Assembly: GCA_958009055.1 (NCBI GenBank)
Contig: OY253657.1
Span: 62,001-126,000 of the forward strand
DNA: 64,000 nt
Reading direction: 5' to 3'
DNA from: Choricystis sp. odSpoLacu1
Taxonomy: Eukaryota; Chlorophyta; Trebouxiophyceae
Position numbers and translations under genes: made by a program
Shown here: piece after piece, positions 20,667 through 32,029 of the stretch
Position numbering within the stretch: the first letter of the stretch is position 1
Layout of the letters: each line of letters begins with the position of its first letter
The notes under the pieces: generated by a model
Database searches by the model: none
Seen by the model: the letters and a program-made list of their open reading frames with translations, nothing else
Told to the model about the DNA's origin: nothing

Positions 20667-21937
20667 TCACGGCCGCCTGGGAAACTTGCCCCAGTCCGGC
20701 TTCTCGCGCGCCGCAAACGCTCGCCTCCCCTCTGCCCCCTCCTCACTCCCATAAAACAGCAGCGTCGCATTGCCCGCCAACTCCTGCAGCCCCGCGGCTC
20801 CATCATCCAGCGCGTTGAGGGAGGCTTTGAGCACGCGCAGCGCGGTGGGCGAGTTGGCTGTCATTTCGCGGCACCAGGCAGCGGCTTCAGCGTCTGCCTC
20901 GGATAATGGCACCACGGTATTCACCAGCCCCATGGCCAGTGCTTCCTGAGCGCCATACAGGCGGGCCAGGTACCAAATCTCGCGCGCCTTGCGCACGCCC
21001 ACGATGCGCGCGAGCGCGGTGCACCCATACCCTCCATCGAATGAACCCACTTTGGGGCCGCTCTGCCCAAACACGGCATTGTCTGCCGCAATGGTGAGGT
21101 CGCAGCACACTTGGAGGACGTTGCCACCGCCGACAGCGTAGCCTTTCACCAACGCCAGCACGGGTTTGGGGGTGCGTCGAATCTGGACCTGCAAATCCAG
21201 CACGCTGAGTCGGGGGGTGCCGCCCTCGTCCACATAGCCCGCGGGGCCACGCACGCCTTGGTCGCCCCCTGAGCAGAAGGCGGCGTCGCCAGCACCCGTC
21301 AGGATGATGGCGCCGACGCGCGGGTCGTCGCGCGCGGCGGAGAAGGCGGCAGACAGCTCGGCCACGGTGCGCGGGGTGAAGGCGTTGCGGCGGTGGGGGC
21401 GGTTGATGATGATCTGTGTGTGTGTGTGTGTGTGTGTGATGGTGTGGTGGGGGTTGTGGGAGGTGTGAGGGTTGGGGAGGTGGGTTTTGCACCCCGTCCC
21501 TCCTCTTCCCTCTCCAAACCCTCTCTCACACACTTTGGCAAACCCTTCGTCACACACGTGGTACAGCGTCTCACGCAGCGTCTCTCCCTTGACGGTGGGC
21601 ACAGACCGCCACGCGGGCGGCGCGCGGGACGGCGTGCCGTGGATGCTGCAAAGAAAAAGAGGGTCAGGGGGGGATGGTTGGTGGTGTGTGGGCCCACTTC
21701 CTCACCAATTGGCCACCGCAACACGTGCATCGTAAGTTCAGCAACGAGTTGCGACGGCCGCCGCGTCGACAGGCACGCCAACTGCCAGCCACACGCTGCC
21801 CGCCGTCGTCTCCAACGCTCTCTCTCCCTCTCTCCTCACCGCTGGTACGACGACGACGCCACCTCGGCCGACGTGGCGGCAGGCGGCACGCCCAGGTGGG
21901 ACGCGACGCGGCGCAGGCGGTCGCGGGCGGCGTCCAT
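20667..21937 (-). CDS. MENB: 1,4-dihydroxy-2-naphthoyl-CoA synthase (MenB) with N-terminal PTS2-like motif
   Basis: Three exons (21937-21840, 21645-21534, 21413-20667) join in phase for 318 residues. The crotonase fold shows [53 protein letters not shown] and [16 protein letters not shown], as in MenB. The C-terminal helices contain [22 protein letters not shown], also typical. It closes the second ring of naphthoate in phylloquinone synthesis, needed for photosystem I. The N-terminus [16 protein letters not shown] holds R-L-x5-H-L, a perfect peroxisomal type-2 signal, as reported for the Arabidopsis enzyme. The ring-closing step is therefore probably peroxisomal. A TG repeat sits at the acceptor of intron 2. 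Confidence 0.93.
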
Positions 21938-22024
21938 TGGTGTTTCTTTAGCGGGGTTGAGGCGCAGAGAAAAAAAGTGAGGAGCGCACACTTTTGTTTT
22001 CTAACTTTTTTCGTCACGCAAAAA
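21938..22024. promoter_or_regulatory. 87-nt divergent promoter region (MenB / reticulon)
   Basis: Only 87 nt separate the start codons of two divergent genes, so both promoters and both 5' leaders must overlap here. The stretch is AT-richer than its surroundings, with runs of A and T including TTTTTTCGTCACGC just before the reticulon start. Confidence 0.5.
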
Positions 22025-23121
22025 ATGGACACGCCCGACGCCTCCATCCCCGCCGTCGGCGGCCTGCAGCGGCGCAAAATGCGGGTGCGTGTGAGGGGTG
22101 GTGAGAAAGGGTGAAATAGGCCGGCGCGAGTGTGCACCGCTGGGGCGCGCATGCGCATTGTTTCCCCGCGCAACGCGTGCTGTGTGGACGCGGCCGCCGC
22201 GCCACAGCCGCTGCTTGCCCACCAGCGTGTCAAGTTACTCGTACAATCTATGCCGAGGGTGGCGTTGGCGGTGGCGAGGGGGCGTGGTTGTGTGGGGGCA
22301 CCGATTTGTTGTCCGATGCTTCGCGCGACGCAACCTTTACCAACCTCGCTCAGCTCCCCTCCGCCGCCCTGCCCACCTGGGTGGCCACCTGCCTCCACCT
22401 CGTCACCTGGGTCGACCCTTTCGCCTCAGCCATGGCCCTAACCGCGGGCGTGGCTGCAGGCGTCGCCGCGCGCGCGGCTGCGGCCGCCGCCGCGCGCGGC
22501 ACGCTGGCCTCACTGGCGGCCCGCCTCGCCCTGGCCGATTTGGCCCTCTCCTCTCTTAGAGGGCTCCTTTCCTCCCGCCTTCGTGGCACGTGGGCCGGGT
22601 CGGCGGGAGTGGCGGCTGTCGCCGAAGGAGCTGTGGCTGTCGTCAACGCCACAGCCTCTGCCCGTGACGCGCTGCTCGCGCCGACCGACCCCCGCACCGC
22701 GCTGGCCGCGGGAGTCGCCCTGGTGGGCGTGGCCCGCACCGCGCACTTGCTGCCCTGGGCGCAAGTCGCGCTGCTGGGCTACGTGGGCGCTTTTGCTGTG
22801 GGCGGCGCCGCGCGGCGCGGCGGACCGCTGGCTGTGCAGGCGGCGCGTGCCGCCCGCGACGCCGCCTCCGCCTCCCCTCCCGCCACCGCTTGGCGGTCTG
22901 CCTCCCTGCGCACCAAGGCGGCGGTCATCGGCATTGTCCTGGCCACCGCCTGGCGCGCCGCGCCGTGGTCCGCGCGCGCAGACGCGCTTGTTCTCGCCCT
23001 CCTCTTTGTGCGGGCGGCCGCTCTCCGCCCCGCCGACAAGGGACGCCCTGCGCGCTCGTGCAGCCCCCGTGCTGGCGTCTGCGTCCAAGACGGCCAGCAG
23101 GTTGGGGGGGAGGGCCACTGA
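22025..23121 (+). CDS. Reticulon-domain ER membrane protein
   Basis: The first exon probably starts at 22025 (MDTPDASIPAVGGLQ) and ends near GCGG|GTGCGT. Splicing between there and about 22350 is unclear; acceptors at CACCAG (22215) and GCTCAG (about 22353) are both usable. From LPSAALPTWVATCLHLVTWVDPFAS onward the sequence follows the reticulon pattern. A W-x-D/N-P-x-x-S lead is followed by a long hydrophobic hairpin, a hydrophilic loop of some 65 residues and a second hairpin (TALAAGVALVGVARTAH..LLGYVGAFAVG). Reticulons shape tubular ER. The literal frame ends at 23121. Dropping one C at 23028-23031 would instead give a basic C-terminus ending PRIKMF at 23194, which looks more natural. The family call is moderate, the gene model tentative. 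Confidence 0.55.
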
Positions 23122-23429
23122 TCTTGTGACGCGGGTCGCGGCGCGAAGGCCGAGTGTGGGCGAGGGAGGCGTGCCCAGGATAAAGATGTTTTGACTGTGT
23201 GTGTGTTCAGTTTTTTGTCTTAATGAATCCAACAACGTGTATCATTGCTTCTTTTTGTGAGGAGGCGTGCAGGAAAACGAGGAGAGGGTGAAACCGGCAA
23301 ACCTCAAACGAAACGTTTTTTGGGCATTGACTTCCCTCCCGCCGCCCGCACCCACCAGCGGGCGACCCACAACCTGCCACACCCCTCTCCAATCTTACTC
23401 TTCACCCCCGCTCCGCCAACCGCCGCTCA

Positions 23430-24223
23430 ATGTTGACCGGGCGCCGCCCCGCGCTCCCGACCGCGCCGCGCCGCGCGCCGGTCGGTGGGCGGCCGCGCCG
23501 CGCCCCACCTTCCCCGCCCCGCGCCCGGCAGGACGACAGGGAGCCGACCGAGGAAGAGATCCGGATTCGAGGGTGAGAGAGGGCAAAAGGCGTTTTTTGG
23601 GGGGTCGCGCCCTTTTTTTCCGACCCGGCAACACACTCACCCCTCCCTTCTCACCAACCCAAACACCCAGCGCCAAATCCCCCAAAGGCGACTCCTTCGA
23701 AGCCAAGAACCGGCGGAAAGGGCGCCCCGCCTGGCGCCGCTCCCCCGACGACACCCCGCTGCGCGACGGCAACCGCGACCGGCTGGTTGGGTTGTTGACC
23801 GCGCGCGCGGTGCGCACTCTGGCCACCTACCTCGCTGAGACCAACCTCCACCTCTACTCCTGGTTGATCGCGTTTGAGAAGGCCAACCCCATTCCGAGGG
23901 ATGGGTCGTGGGACGATGTGAGTGGGACCACGTTTTTGAGGCGCCTGCTGTCCCTGCCCGTGTCTGGCGCGCGCTACGACGTCGGCCGAGACGACCTCTT
24001 CGACAACTTCTCCCCCGGCCTGGCCGTCGACCCACGCCAAGTGGCGCAACGCATTCTCGACATCCGCAAAGCGATTGCGGCGGAATGGAGGCAAGACCTA
24101 GAGGATGTGGGGGAGGAGAACGCCATCGTGCTGCGCGAAGCTGCGGCTGCATCCCTGGCGGCGACGGTGGACCACCCGTTTGACTCGTCCACGGATGAAA
24201 GTGAGGGGGAGGAGGGGGGGTGA
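23430..24223 (+). CDS. RbcX-like Rubisco assembly chaperone
   Basis: Two exons (23430-23572, 23671-24223) join in phase 2 and give 231 residues. The first 45 residues are Arg/Pro/Ala-rich with few acids, a plausible chloroplast transit peptide. The core is all-helical and follows the RbcX-II pattern: LLTARAVRTLATYLAETNLHLYSWLIAFEKAN, then FLRRLLSLPV, then RQVAQRILDIRKAIAAEWRQDLEDV and ENAIVLREAAAASLA. The tail is acidic (DESEGEEGG). RbcX dimers stabilise folded Rubisco large subunits before small subunits bind. Green algae carry nuclear RbcX genes, which fits. An insertion of about 25 residues between the second and third helices is unusual. Function is inferred from the helix pattern, not from invariant residues. 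Confidence 0.6.
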
Positions 24224-24516
24224 ATGAGGGAGGTCAGCTTCATTCTTTGGGAGAGAGGTGTGTGTGTGTGCAAACAAAGACCGACAACGAGGGTTGAGAG
24301 GGAAACGTTGAGATCGGCGGGTGATGAGGGAGGCCACAGCTTGAGTCCGATCATTCTATTGGGAGGGCGGAGCAAAGACCGAAAACGAGAGAAAAAACGT
24401 CGATCGTTTTGCATTGCCCCAAACCTCTCTGCTTCCGACCGAAGCCCCGTCTCTGCCCACCCGCCACCACTTGCGTCGCTGACGCAGGTCCTCTCTCTCT
24501 CTCGCCTACACACCCA

Positions 24517-26066
24517 ATGGCGCGCACCTCGCGCGCCGCCCCGTCCTCGGGCAAGGGCGAGCCCCCCACCCGCGTCGTCGTCGTCGTGGAAGCCACCGCC
24601 GCGGCAGCCGCCGCCGTGGCGGCCGCGGTGGACACCTTCATCGAGCCGTTGGTGGACAGGCTGGCGTCCCGGTCGCCGGGCGGTGGCGGTGGCGGAGGGG
24701 CGAGGGGGGCGCCCGCAGAGCTGGCCCTGGTCGCTTACCGCGGTCGCCCCCCCCCACTCGCCGGCGGCGGTGGTGCGCAGGTAAGAGAGAAATGGTTTGT
24801 GTTTAGAATGAGCATGTGTTGTTTGGGAGGCCCAGAGGAGGGGACGTGCGTTCCACCAACCTTTTTTTTTCCCGTTCCCTCCACCCGACAGCCCCTGGAC
24901 CTCCGACCCCGCCCGCTTCAAAGCCTGGCTCGCGGCGACCCCCTGCACCGGGGGCGGCCGGGACGGCCCCTGCCTGGCGGACGCCCTGGCCGCCGCCGGC
25001 CGCCTCTTCCGCTCCCCCGTGGCAGCGGGAGTCCCCCCCGGCGACTGCCCGCGCCATGTTCTCCTCATCGCCCTCTCCGAACCCCGCCGCGCGCTGGCGC
25101 CCTGGCCCCACGCTGCAGACTGTGGGCGCGCCCCCGGCAGAGCGGCCGCGGATGAAGCTCTGCTGGGGCTGGCGGCGCGCGGTGTCGGGCTGTCAGTCGT
25201 CCTCCCCCCCGGGAGCCTCCGCCCCCAACGCGCCACCCTACGCCAAGAGACTGGCCGCCGTGTTTGTGTCGGCTTCTGGTGGGACCCCGGGCGACGCGGC
25301 TTCAAAGTCGCTGCTGACGGCGGCCGCGGTTCGCGCGCCGGGAGGGGGCGGCGCCGGCGGTGTCGTCCTGGTCTCCCCCTCGTGGCCCGCGGGGCACGCC
25401 GCCCTGCGTGAAGCGCTGGACGCGGCGGCGGCAGCGCGCGCGGGTGGTGGCGGCGGCGGCGCGTCCGCGTCGTCCGACCGGCGCGGCGTCAAGCGGCCGC
25501 CCCCGCCCCCCGACGCGTCGTCGCCGTCCAACGAGGGGCGGTCGGCTCCACCCCCTCCCTCCTCCACCTCGTCACCCTCGCCCCGGTGGGCGGGCCCGGT
25601 CGTCATGGCAGCGCCTTTGGCTGCGCGCGCGGGGGCGGCGCCCCCGCCCGCCGGGGCGCTGGGTGCCGCGCTGTTTGACGCAGCCCTTCTCCCCTCCTCC
25701 ACGGGGGCGCCCTGGCCCCCCTCCATTGCCTCCATGCCCGCCCTCGTCATTGTGAGGGTGCTGGATGCGGCCACGGCGGCCGCCGCCGCGCGGGACGCGA
25801 GGCCGAGGGTGGCAGCCGCGCCGAGAGGGCGGCTGGTTGTGCGCGCGGGGGCGGTGCCTCCACTGGGAGCTTCACTATTAGACTGGTTGGCTGGTGGAGG
25901 GGGTGGCCCAGGTGCACCGCCCAGGGCGCGTGTCGTCGCCGTGGCAGCCGCCCCGCCGCACGCGCTGCTCGTCACGGCAGACAGCGCGCGCGGCGCGGGC
26001 GGTGGCGGGCTGCCCGTGTTCCTGCTGCCGGACGACGTGGCGGCCAGGTTGATGGGGCACGAATGA
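24517..26066 (+). CDS. MED25: MED25-like Mediator subunit (VWA domain), two suspect homopolymers
   Basis: Exon 1 (24517-24780) and exon 2 (24892-26066) encode a von Willebrand A fold. It starts TRVVVVVEATAAAAAAV, continues FIEPLVDRLA and ELALVAYRG, then WTSDPARFKAWLAATPCTGGGRDGPCLADALAAAGRLF. Later come CPRHVLLIALSEP and LAARGVGLSVVLPP. This order, with the GGG before a helix ending in AL, matches the MED25 VWA that docks on Mediator. The second half is Gly/Pro/Ala-rich with an end domain I do not recognise. Continuity needs one base less in the C9 run at 24747-24755 and one less in the C7 run at 25204-25210; after both, length is a codon multiple (478 aa). No other family fits as well, but the call is tentative. 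Confidence 0.55.
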
Positions 26067-26226
26067 AGCTGTGTGCAGACCTCTGTAGACCTCTGTGTGT
26101 GTAGAACTCTCTCTGTGGCGTGTGGAGGAGGGAGAGAACAACGGCGAAAGCGGTTCATCACTCTGAGTCGTCGTTTTGACCAGGCTCTTTTTTCACCAGG
26201 CCGCGCGGCCTGCGTCCCACACTCCA

Positions 26227-27849
26227 ATGGCTGGACCGCCGGTGTCGGAAAGCGCTTCCTCCCGCACGCATGCGGTGGCCGCGTCCCTGACCGAGGCGCT
26301 GGCGCGGTTGCGGCCGCCACCCGGCCCCGCGCGGGCGGCAGTCGTGGCCGCGCTGCCGGTGACGCCGCTGACGCGGAGCGAGGTAAGAGTGAATGTAATG
26401 GTCCACTGTGCTTCCCGTGCGCGAGCAGCGGGCGGGCGGGCGCGCCTCCGCACGCTGTAGCCCTCGCGAATGGACGAGCGGTCTTCACTAGCCGCGCGGG
26501 GAAGCCGGGCGGCGCGCCCCGCGCCAGGGCGTGCCGGCCTGCCCATCACCTCACAGAGGTGCCGGCACGAACCGAGCTCGCCGACGGGGACAGGCGGCAT
26601 GGGGGAGCAGCCGCCGGCACGGCGAGAGTGCGCGGAGGGCTCCCGTGCGACTGGGCCTCATCCCCCTCGACCCCGTCACCCCTCCCCCACACAGGACGCC
26701 GCCCGCCTCCTGGCCGCCGCCGCCGCCTACCACGTGTCCCGCACGCTCATCGCCCTGCGCGCCGCGGTCGACACCGCCACCGCCGCCGCTCCCTGGCGCG
26801 GCCGCGACGCGGCGGCCGCAGCCGCCGCCGCGCGCAGAGCCGGCACCGCCCCCACCCCCCCTCCCCGCGCAGTGGCCGCCTTGCTGGCCCGCGGCGCCGA
26901 CCGGGAGCATGCCCTGGACGTCCGAGGCGCGATAACAGCGTACGAGGCGGCAGTCGTGGCCGCGCCGGACAGGGCAGACGTTTTATCGGCCGCTGCCAAG
27001 GCGTGGAGCGACGCGGCCTACCTGGACGACCTGGGCGTCGAACCCCTGTCCCCCACCGCCAAAGCCGCCCTGCATGAGCGCGCCATTGAGCTGTGCACGG
27101 CAGCCCGGGCTGCTGATCCAGAGGCTGGCCTCCCGCACTGCGCGTGCGCGGTCGCGCGCGGCCGCCTCGCCCTTGTTTCAGATGCTCGCACCAAAGCCCA
27201 CCTGGCGGCGTCTGCGAGGGCGGATGCTGTGGCGGCCGTCACCAAGGCGCCAGACTGCGACGTGGCCCACCACTTGATTGCCAGGTGGCACTTTGAGATG
27301 GCGAGGCTGCCGCGCGCGGTCAGAGCTGTGGTGCGGCTGCTGTACGGCGCCTCCCTGGAACCCGGATCATTCGATGCAGCCACCGCGCACTATGCGAGGG
27401 CTGTTGAACTCGCCCCCGGCCGCCTGATTCACCGAGTGGAGCTGGGGCGGTCGCTCGCCAAGGCGGGGCGCTACAGCGATGCACGCGCCCAGCTGGAAAC
27501 CGCCCTCACCCTGCCCGTCGACGATGTTAACGCCCACCTGCAGCGTGTGGATGCTGAAATCATGCTGGCCGCGTTGCGGTGTGGCAACCCGGCGCGCGCG
27601 TGGGCGGGCAGCGACGACGCGGCCAACCTGGCGGCTGCTGAGCGCGAAGCTGGCGTGACTGCGACGCCTGCCACCACCACCACCTCCACGCTGCCGCCCT
27701 GGGCGCCCCGCCTACCGGAATGGCTGCCGCCGCCACGGCCGGCCACGTTTGGGTTGGCACGCAGCACGCGCGGCGCGGCGGCGACGCCGCGCCGGCGCCA
27801 CAAGCGGCGGCACACTGGTGGTGGGCGCACTGTGCCGGGCGTCAAGTAG
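26227..27849 (+). CDS. RMD-type TPR protein (regulator of microtubule dynamics family)
   Basis: Two exons (26227-26382, 26695-27849) join in phase 0 for 436 residues. The N-terminus is Ser/Ala-rich. From about residue 110 helical repeats begin: GADREHALDVRGAITAYEAAV, DRADVLSAAAKAWSDAAYL, ALHERAIELCTAARAADPEAG. The stretch DVAHHLIARWHFEMARLPRAVRAVVRLLYGA, followed by ATAHYARAVELAPGRLIHRVELGRSLAKAGRYSDARAQLETAL, is the hallmark of the RMDN/RMD-1 TPR family. The C-terminus is Arg-rich. Animal members bind microtubules and organelle membranes; plant relatives are largely uncharacterised. No membrane segment is visible. The family assignment is good and the cellular role unknown. Confidence 0.75.
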
Positions 27850-28115
27850 AGAGAGAAGGGTGTTAGTAAAGGTATTTAAACATGCGTTTTGCCCCCCCCC
27901 CCCCCCCCCCCCCCCCGCCCCCTCTGCCTTTTTAACAGAGCTGCGCGCGTTTTTTTTTCTTCGTTCGCGCCGCGCCTCCCATCCATTCCCCCCCTCCTGC
28001 CCCCCCCCCCCCCCCTTTTCTTTCTTACGAGGGCACTGTGTGTTGTACAACGTTTTTGCAACCCTGCCACCAAGAAAGAAATCACGAATTTCAAAACAAC
28101 AACAAAAAACAAAAC
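27850..28115. repeat. Convergent spacer with poly-C tracts
   Basis: This short spacer between two convergent genes contains an uninterrupted run of 25 C at 27892-27916 and a second, shorter C tract near 27998-28016. It also has several T tracts. It is likely shared 3' untranslated DNA. Runs this long are hard to sequence, so their exact length should not be trusted. Confidence 0.75.
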
Positions 28116-29220
28116 TCACAACAGCCCTGCGTCCTTCATCGCTTGCTTGGTCTCATCGCTGGCCCCCGCAGCGAACGCCGCCGCCGCCAGCGCGGTCAGG
28201 GCGTCACTGCCTGCGCCAGCGGCCACGTCGTAGGAGACGGTGATGGGGGGGGCGGCCGGGTCATCGAGACTGATCTGCGTTTTTGGTGGCAAAACATAGC
28301 TGATCGACGCCCTGGCCTGCACGCCATCGATCCAGACAGGGACCAGAGGAGCCAGGGCGCCTCCATCTGCGTCCTGAGGGGCGTCTGCGGACAGGAAGAC
28401 GCAGCCACCGCGCTCGGACAGCGACACGGACGGGCTGAGCGTCGCGGCGCCGTCGTGGGTGGTGGTGGGGTCGCTGCCGCGCTGCACACGGAAGGCGGGA
28501 GTGAGTGTCGAGCGAGGCCTGCGCTGCGGCGCCGCGGCGGAGGAATGGGCGAGGCGTGCCGCCCGCATGTGAGGCGAAAGAAACGAGTGAGTGGTGTGTT
28601 TTTTAATCACACTCAACCGCCGTCCCCACCACGCGCGCCCGCCGGGCGACACCCTCCAGCCGCAGCCTGAGCTCGTGCGCATCAGAGAGTGTGAGTTCGG
28701 CCGTATCTTCCAGCCAACCGCCCAGCGTGTCGAGGCGAGGGACGCGCGAAGCAGGCGCCCCCGCCGCTGCCGCCCACGTGCGCACGCGTGCGCGCAGCAC
28801 CCCCGCCTCCACCCGCAACGCTTCCGTGTGCTCTCCCTGGCGACCCGGACCGGGGTGTCGGGAGGAGACGCCGACCCAGCGCGCAGGGCGGCCCGCATGG
28901 CGGCGTCCGTGGCGGGGGACGCGGGCGGCGACGCGGGCGCTGCGCGCGCGTCACCGCCGCCACTGTCCGCCACCGCCGCATCCACTATGGTAGCCAGTCG
29001 GGCTGCAACATATGCCGCCATGGACAGGGTGGTAGCTGTCGCGGGGGATGTTGGTCGCCGCGCGGGCTCCGTCCAGGGCGGCGGTCACGCCGCGCCAAAA
29101 GCGGGGTGAACGAGAGTCAGGGCGGGCGCGGGAGACCAGGGCGCGCACCGTGGGCGCGGCGTCTGTGGCGCCCTCGTCGGCACACCCGTCCGAGGGGCGC
29201 ACCCGGTGCAGGCGCAGCAT
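28116..29220 (-). CDS. Unknown protein with FHA-like C-terminal segment, gene model uncertain
   Basis: The protein starts MLRLHRVRPSDGCADE. A first segment of short helices runs through RFWRGVTAALDGARAATNIP and LSMAAYVAARLATIVDAAVAD; joining these needs one base less in the G5 run at 29043-29047. A second segment in another frame reads EHTEALRVEAGVLRARVRTWAAAAG to HELRLRLEGVARRARVV, ending at a donor near 28618. The last exon, from about 28523, encodes TLTPAFRVQRGS, LSERGGCVFLSAD, VPVWIDGVQARAS, SYVLPPKTQISLDDP. That beta-rich pattern resembles the end of an FHA domain but lacks clear phosphopeptide-binding residues. The tail is a helix, ETKQAMKDAGLL. I do not recognise the protein. The frame change near 28845 is unexplained. 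Confidence 0.45.
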
Positions 29221-29462
29221 GGTGGTGTGGGGAGTGTGTGTGTGGAGAGTGTGTGTGTCCGGTCGCAGCGACGGACAGGCAACACCAGTTTTCTTTGTTT
29301 TCCACCCTCCAGCCCGCGCGCCTGCCCACCCACAAACCACCCCTGAGAAGCGCGTGAACGATTGTACGTTGCTCCATGTTTCTGGGGCGATTTTGTTGCA
29401 CGACACTCCCACCTTGTTTTGCGCCTGCGGCCCACGCCCCTCCTCTCGTTCCCCTCTCCTCC

Positions 29463-30878
29463 TCACGCCGCCAGCAACCCGGCCGGCGTCACCCCCCTCC
29501 CCCTGCAACAGGCCCGCCGCCCCCCCCGCCTTGTCCTTCCAGGCGCGGAGGCGGGCGGCCAGGGCCCCCGTCTGCGCGCGGGTGAGAACGCGGGGCGTGA
29601 CCCACGAGACACACACCGTGCTCGACACTCCATCCATGGTCGCCCGCAGCACGCCCGTCGCCACCGCCCGCATGACCAGGCGTTCCGCGCCATCGATGTC
29701 GGTGCCGGCCGCGGCCGCGATGTCGGCCAGGGGCAGCGCGCCGCGGGAGGGGGGGGGCAGGTTGGAGACGAGAGCCACGAGTGCACAGACATCTGCTTTC
29801 CCGCGCAGGGTGGTGGCATCCGCGGCCGCCAGGGCGGGGACGGAGGCGAGGGCGGGGCCTCCAGCCCGCACAGCAGCGTCAAAGGCGGCGAGATCACCGT
29901 CCGAGAGGGCTTGGAGAATGGGGAGCAGCGCCGCGGCCGCGCGCGCGCGGTCGGCGTGTCCTCCACGCCAGCGCTGCCGCCCGCCCCCACCGCAAACACG
30001 GGGTGCAGCAGCAGTTCGCCAAACGAGTGCACATCGTCCGCCAGCAGGGCGGCGGCGCCGACGTCGACGGCCAGGGTGGCGCGCTCGGGGGGGGGGAGGG
30101 ACGACCCATCCACATAGCTCAAGTGGCGCAGGCTGGCCCTGTAGAAGGACGACGCATCCCCATCCGCGCGAGCCAGGGCGGCCGCGGTGGCGTGGACGGC
30201 GGCCGCGACGGAGGGAGGGGGGGGAGGGGGCAGCGCGTCAAGAGCGGACGACAGCGCGCGCACTGTCGCGCGCGCGGTGTCTGTCGCCCCTCCCGCCGCA
30301 ATATCAGACCGCACCGCCAGGGCGCGCAGGTACAGCAGCGGTCCCTCCACGTCGGGGGCGCGCGTGTCCTCCAGGGCGGCCGCCGCGCGGCGCAGGAACG
30401 CGGCCGCGTCGGCCGGGGAGGTCCGCGCGCCGGCCGCCACGCCCGCGGCGCGGGCGACGGCCAGGGGGGACAGGCGGTGGGCGTAGGTGGCGATGAAGTC
30501 GTCGTAGAAGGGTGCGAGCAGGGCGGGGGAGCTGTGGATGAGCGGTGGAGGGAGGGGAGGGTTGGTCGCGTGATTGATGCGCGCGCGAGCGAAAACACCA
30601 TTGGCCCACCGCGCCCCGCCGTGCGGTCTCCGCGGGGCAGCACACACACACACACACACACTGCATGCTTCACTCCGCCGTCTCTCTCCAATACACACAC
30701 ACTCCACCACTCACCGCAGCTCCGGCTCAGACAGCAGTGCCTCGATGCGCGTCGCGAGCTCGTGCCACAGCCGCCCCTCGGCCAGGGCGCCCGCTTCAGA
30801 CAGGGCGGGCGCGAGGCGGGGGTGGGCGGCCGACGCGGACGCCACGAAGGCGGAGGCGCGGGCGGCGTCGCTGGACAT
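29463..30878 (-). CDS. RPN9: 26S proteasome regulatory subunit RPN9 (PSMD13)
   Basis: Exon 1 (30878-30715) gives MSSDAARASAFVASASA and WHELATRIEALLSEPEL. Exon 2 (from 30531) continues LLAPFYDDFIATYAHRLSPL, as in RPN9. TPR-like helices follow: GPLLYLRALAVRSDIA, ASSFYRASLRHLSYVDG, VHSFGELLLHPVF. The PCI winged helix ends LPLADIAAAAGTDIDGAERLVMRAVATGVLRATMDG, then VSWVTPRVLTRAQTGALAARL, diagnostic for this lid subunit. Removing one CG unit at 29938-29949 links the two halves. Removing one C at 29492-29497 gives the natural end VTPAGLLAA at 29463. The two changes sum to three bases, so overall length stays in register. RPN9 is a structural subunit of the proteasome lid. Confidence 0.85.
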
Positions 30879-31008
30879 AGAGGAGGATAGAGAGCAGCGA
30901 GGCACAAAAAGCGAGGGATCGAGTGAGCGCTCTACTCCAGCCACGCTCTCTGCACACCCTCTCTTTCTTTTTCTCCGTCCCCCTTCCGAGAGAAAGTCAC
31001 CCGCCACC
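30879..31008. promoter_or_regulatory. 130-nt divergent promoter region (RPN9 / eL38)
   Basis: The start codons of RPN9 and ribosomal protein eL38 are only 130 nt apart on opposite strands. The part next to eL38 is a pyrimidine-rich CT tract ending in CCGCCACC before the ATG, a near-perfect Kozak context. Pyrimidine-rich leaders are common for ribosomal protein genes. Confidence 0.5.
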
Positions 31009-31731
31009 ATGGTACGTTCAACGCCTCGCAGTGCAGCGGTCTCGCGCCCCGATCTGCGGGAGGCGCGAGGGGCGGGAGATCGCGCGAGTTTTTGGGAGAG
31101 GCGGCGGGCCGACGCGAGCCCGCGATCGCGAGGCCGCCGCGAGGTGGGCTGGCGCCCGCGGGCGCCGCCCTCCAACCCTCCTGTCTGTGGGCGCGCCGAT
31201 TGAGCGGCCTGAATGGCTGCACTGTCAGTCCCCGCAGCGAAGTCGGGACGGCGCAGGCACTGCAGCCTGTGGTGGGCGCGCCGCCGCCCGGCGGCCCACT
31301 CGCGGCTTTGTCGAGGGAAAAGCGTTCACCCGCTTGTCCCCCTCCCCGCGGCCCCGCCCCCCAACCTGCGCGCGCAGCCAACGCGTGCCCTGCGTCACCA
31401 GGCATCGGGGGGGGTAGACGCTCCGCGAGTTGTGGGGGAGCGCACGCTCCCCCTGCTGTGCTCGATTGAGCGCTCTCCATTTCCTCCCCCCCCCTCCCCA
31501 CAGCCCAAAGAGATCAAGGACATCAAGGAGTTCCTCCTCAAAGCCCGCCGCAAGGACGCCAAGTCGGTGCGCGTCAAGAAGGCGACGCGCGGCGGGCGGG
31601 AGGGCGCGACCAAGTTCAAGGTGCGGTGCGCGCGCTACCTGTACACCCTTGTCGTGGCCGACGCGGAGAAGGCAGCCAAGCTGAAGCAGTCGCTGCCCCC
31701 GGGGCTGCAGGTGCTGACGGACGACAAGTGA
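31009..31731 (+). CDS. RPL38: Large-subunit ribosomal protein eL38
   Basis: Exon 1 is the start codon alone (31009-31011, context CCGCCACCATG|GTACGT). A 492-nt intron follows, then exon 2 (31504-31731), for a 76-residue product. It matches eL38 throughout: [68 protein letters not shown]. It is a cytosolic 60S protein. The unusual feature is the intron directly after ATG, the longest intron near here; eS28 at 35016 has the same design, suggesting a regulatory first intron. A short Gly/Arg insertion in the middle (RGGREG) is slightly longer than in animals. Confidence 0.97.
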
Positions 31732-32029
31732 GAGGGAGGGGGAAGGGGGAGGGAAGGTTGGAGTGTTTTTTTGACTTGCACTCGTTGTTTTCGCCCCCGT
31801 CCACTCTTTCACTTTTTCTCGTTCCTGCAAAAACACTTTTCAACCCGCAGTGTGTCTGTTTTTTTTTTTTTCCTCATTTCGATTCAGAAGAAAGAATGAG
31901 GGGTGGTTTGGTGATACAAAAACAACAACACAGAAAAACGTTTTTTCTCCGTCTGGCGACGCACGCTCCCCCAGAGACTCCTCTTCCGCCGCCGCCGCCT
32001 GTCGCACGTGCACGCGCGCTGCTCTCCTC

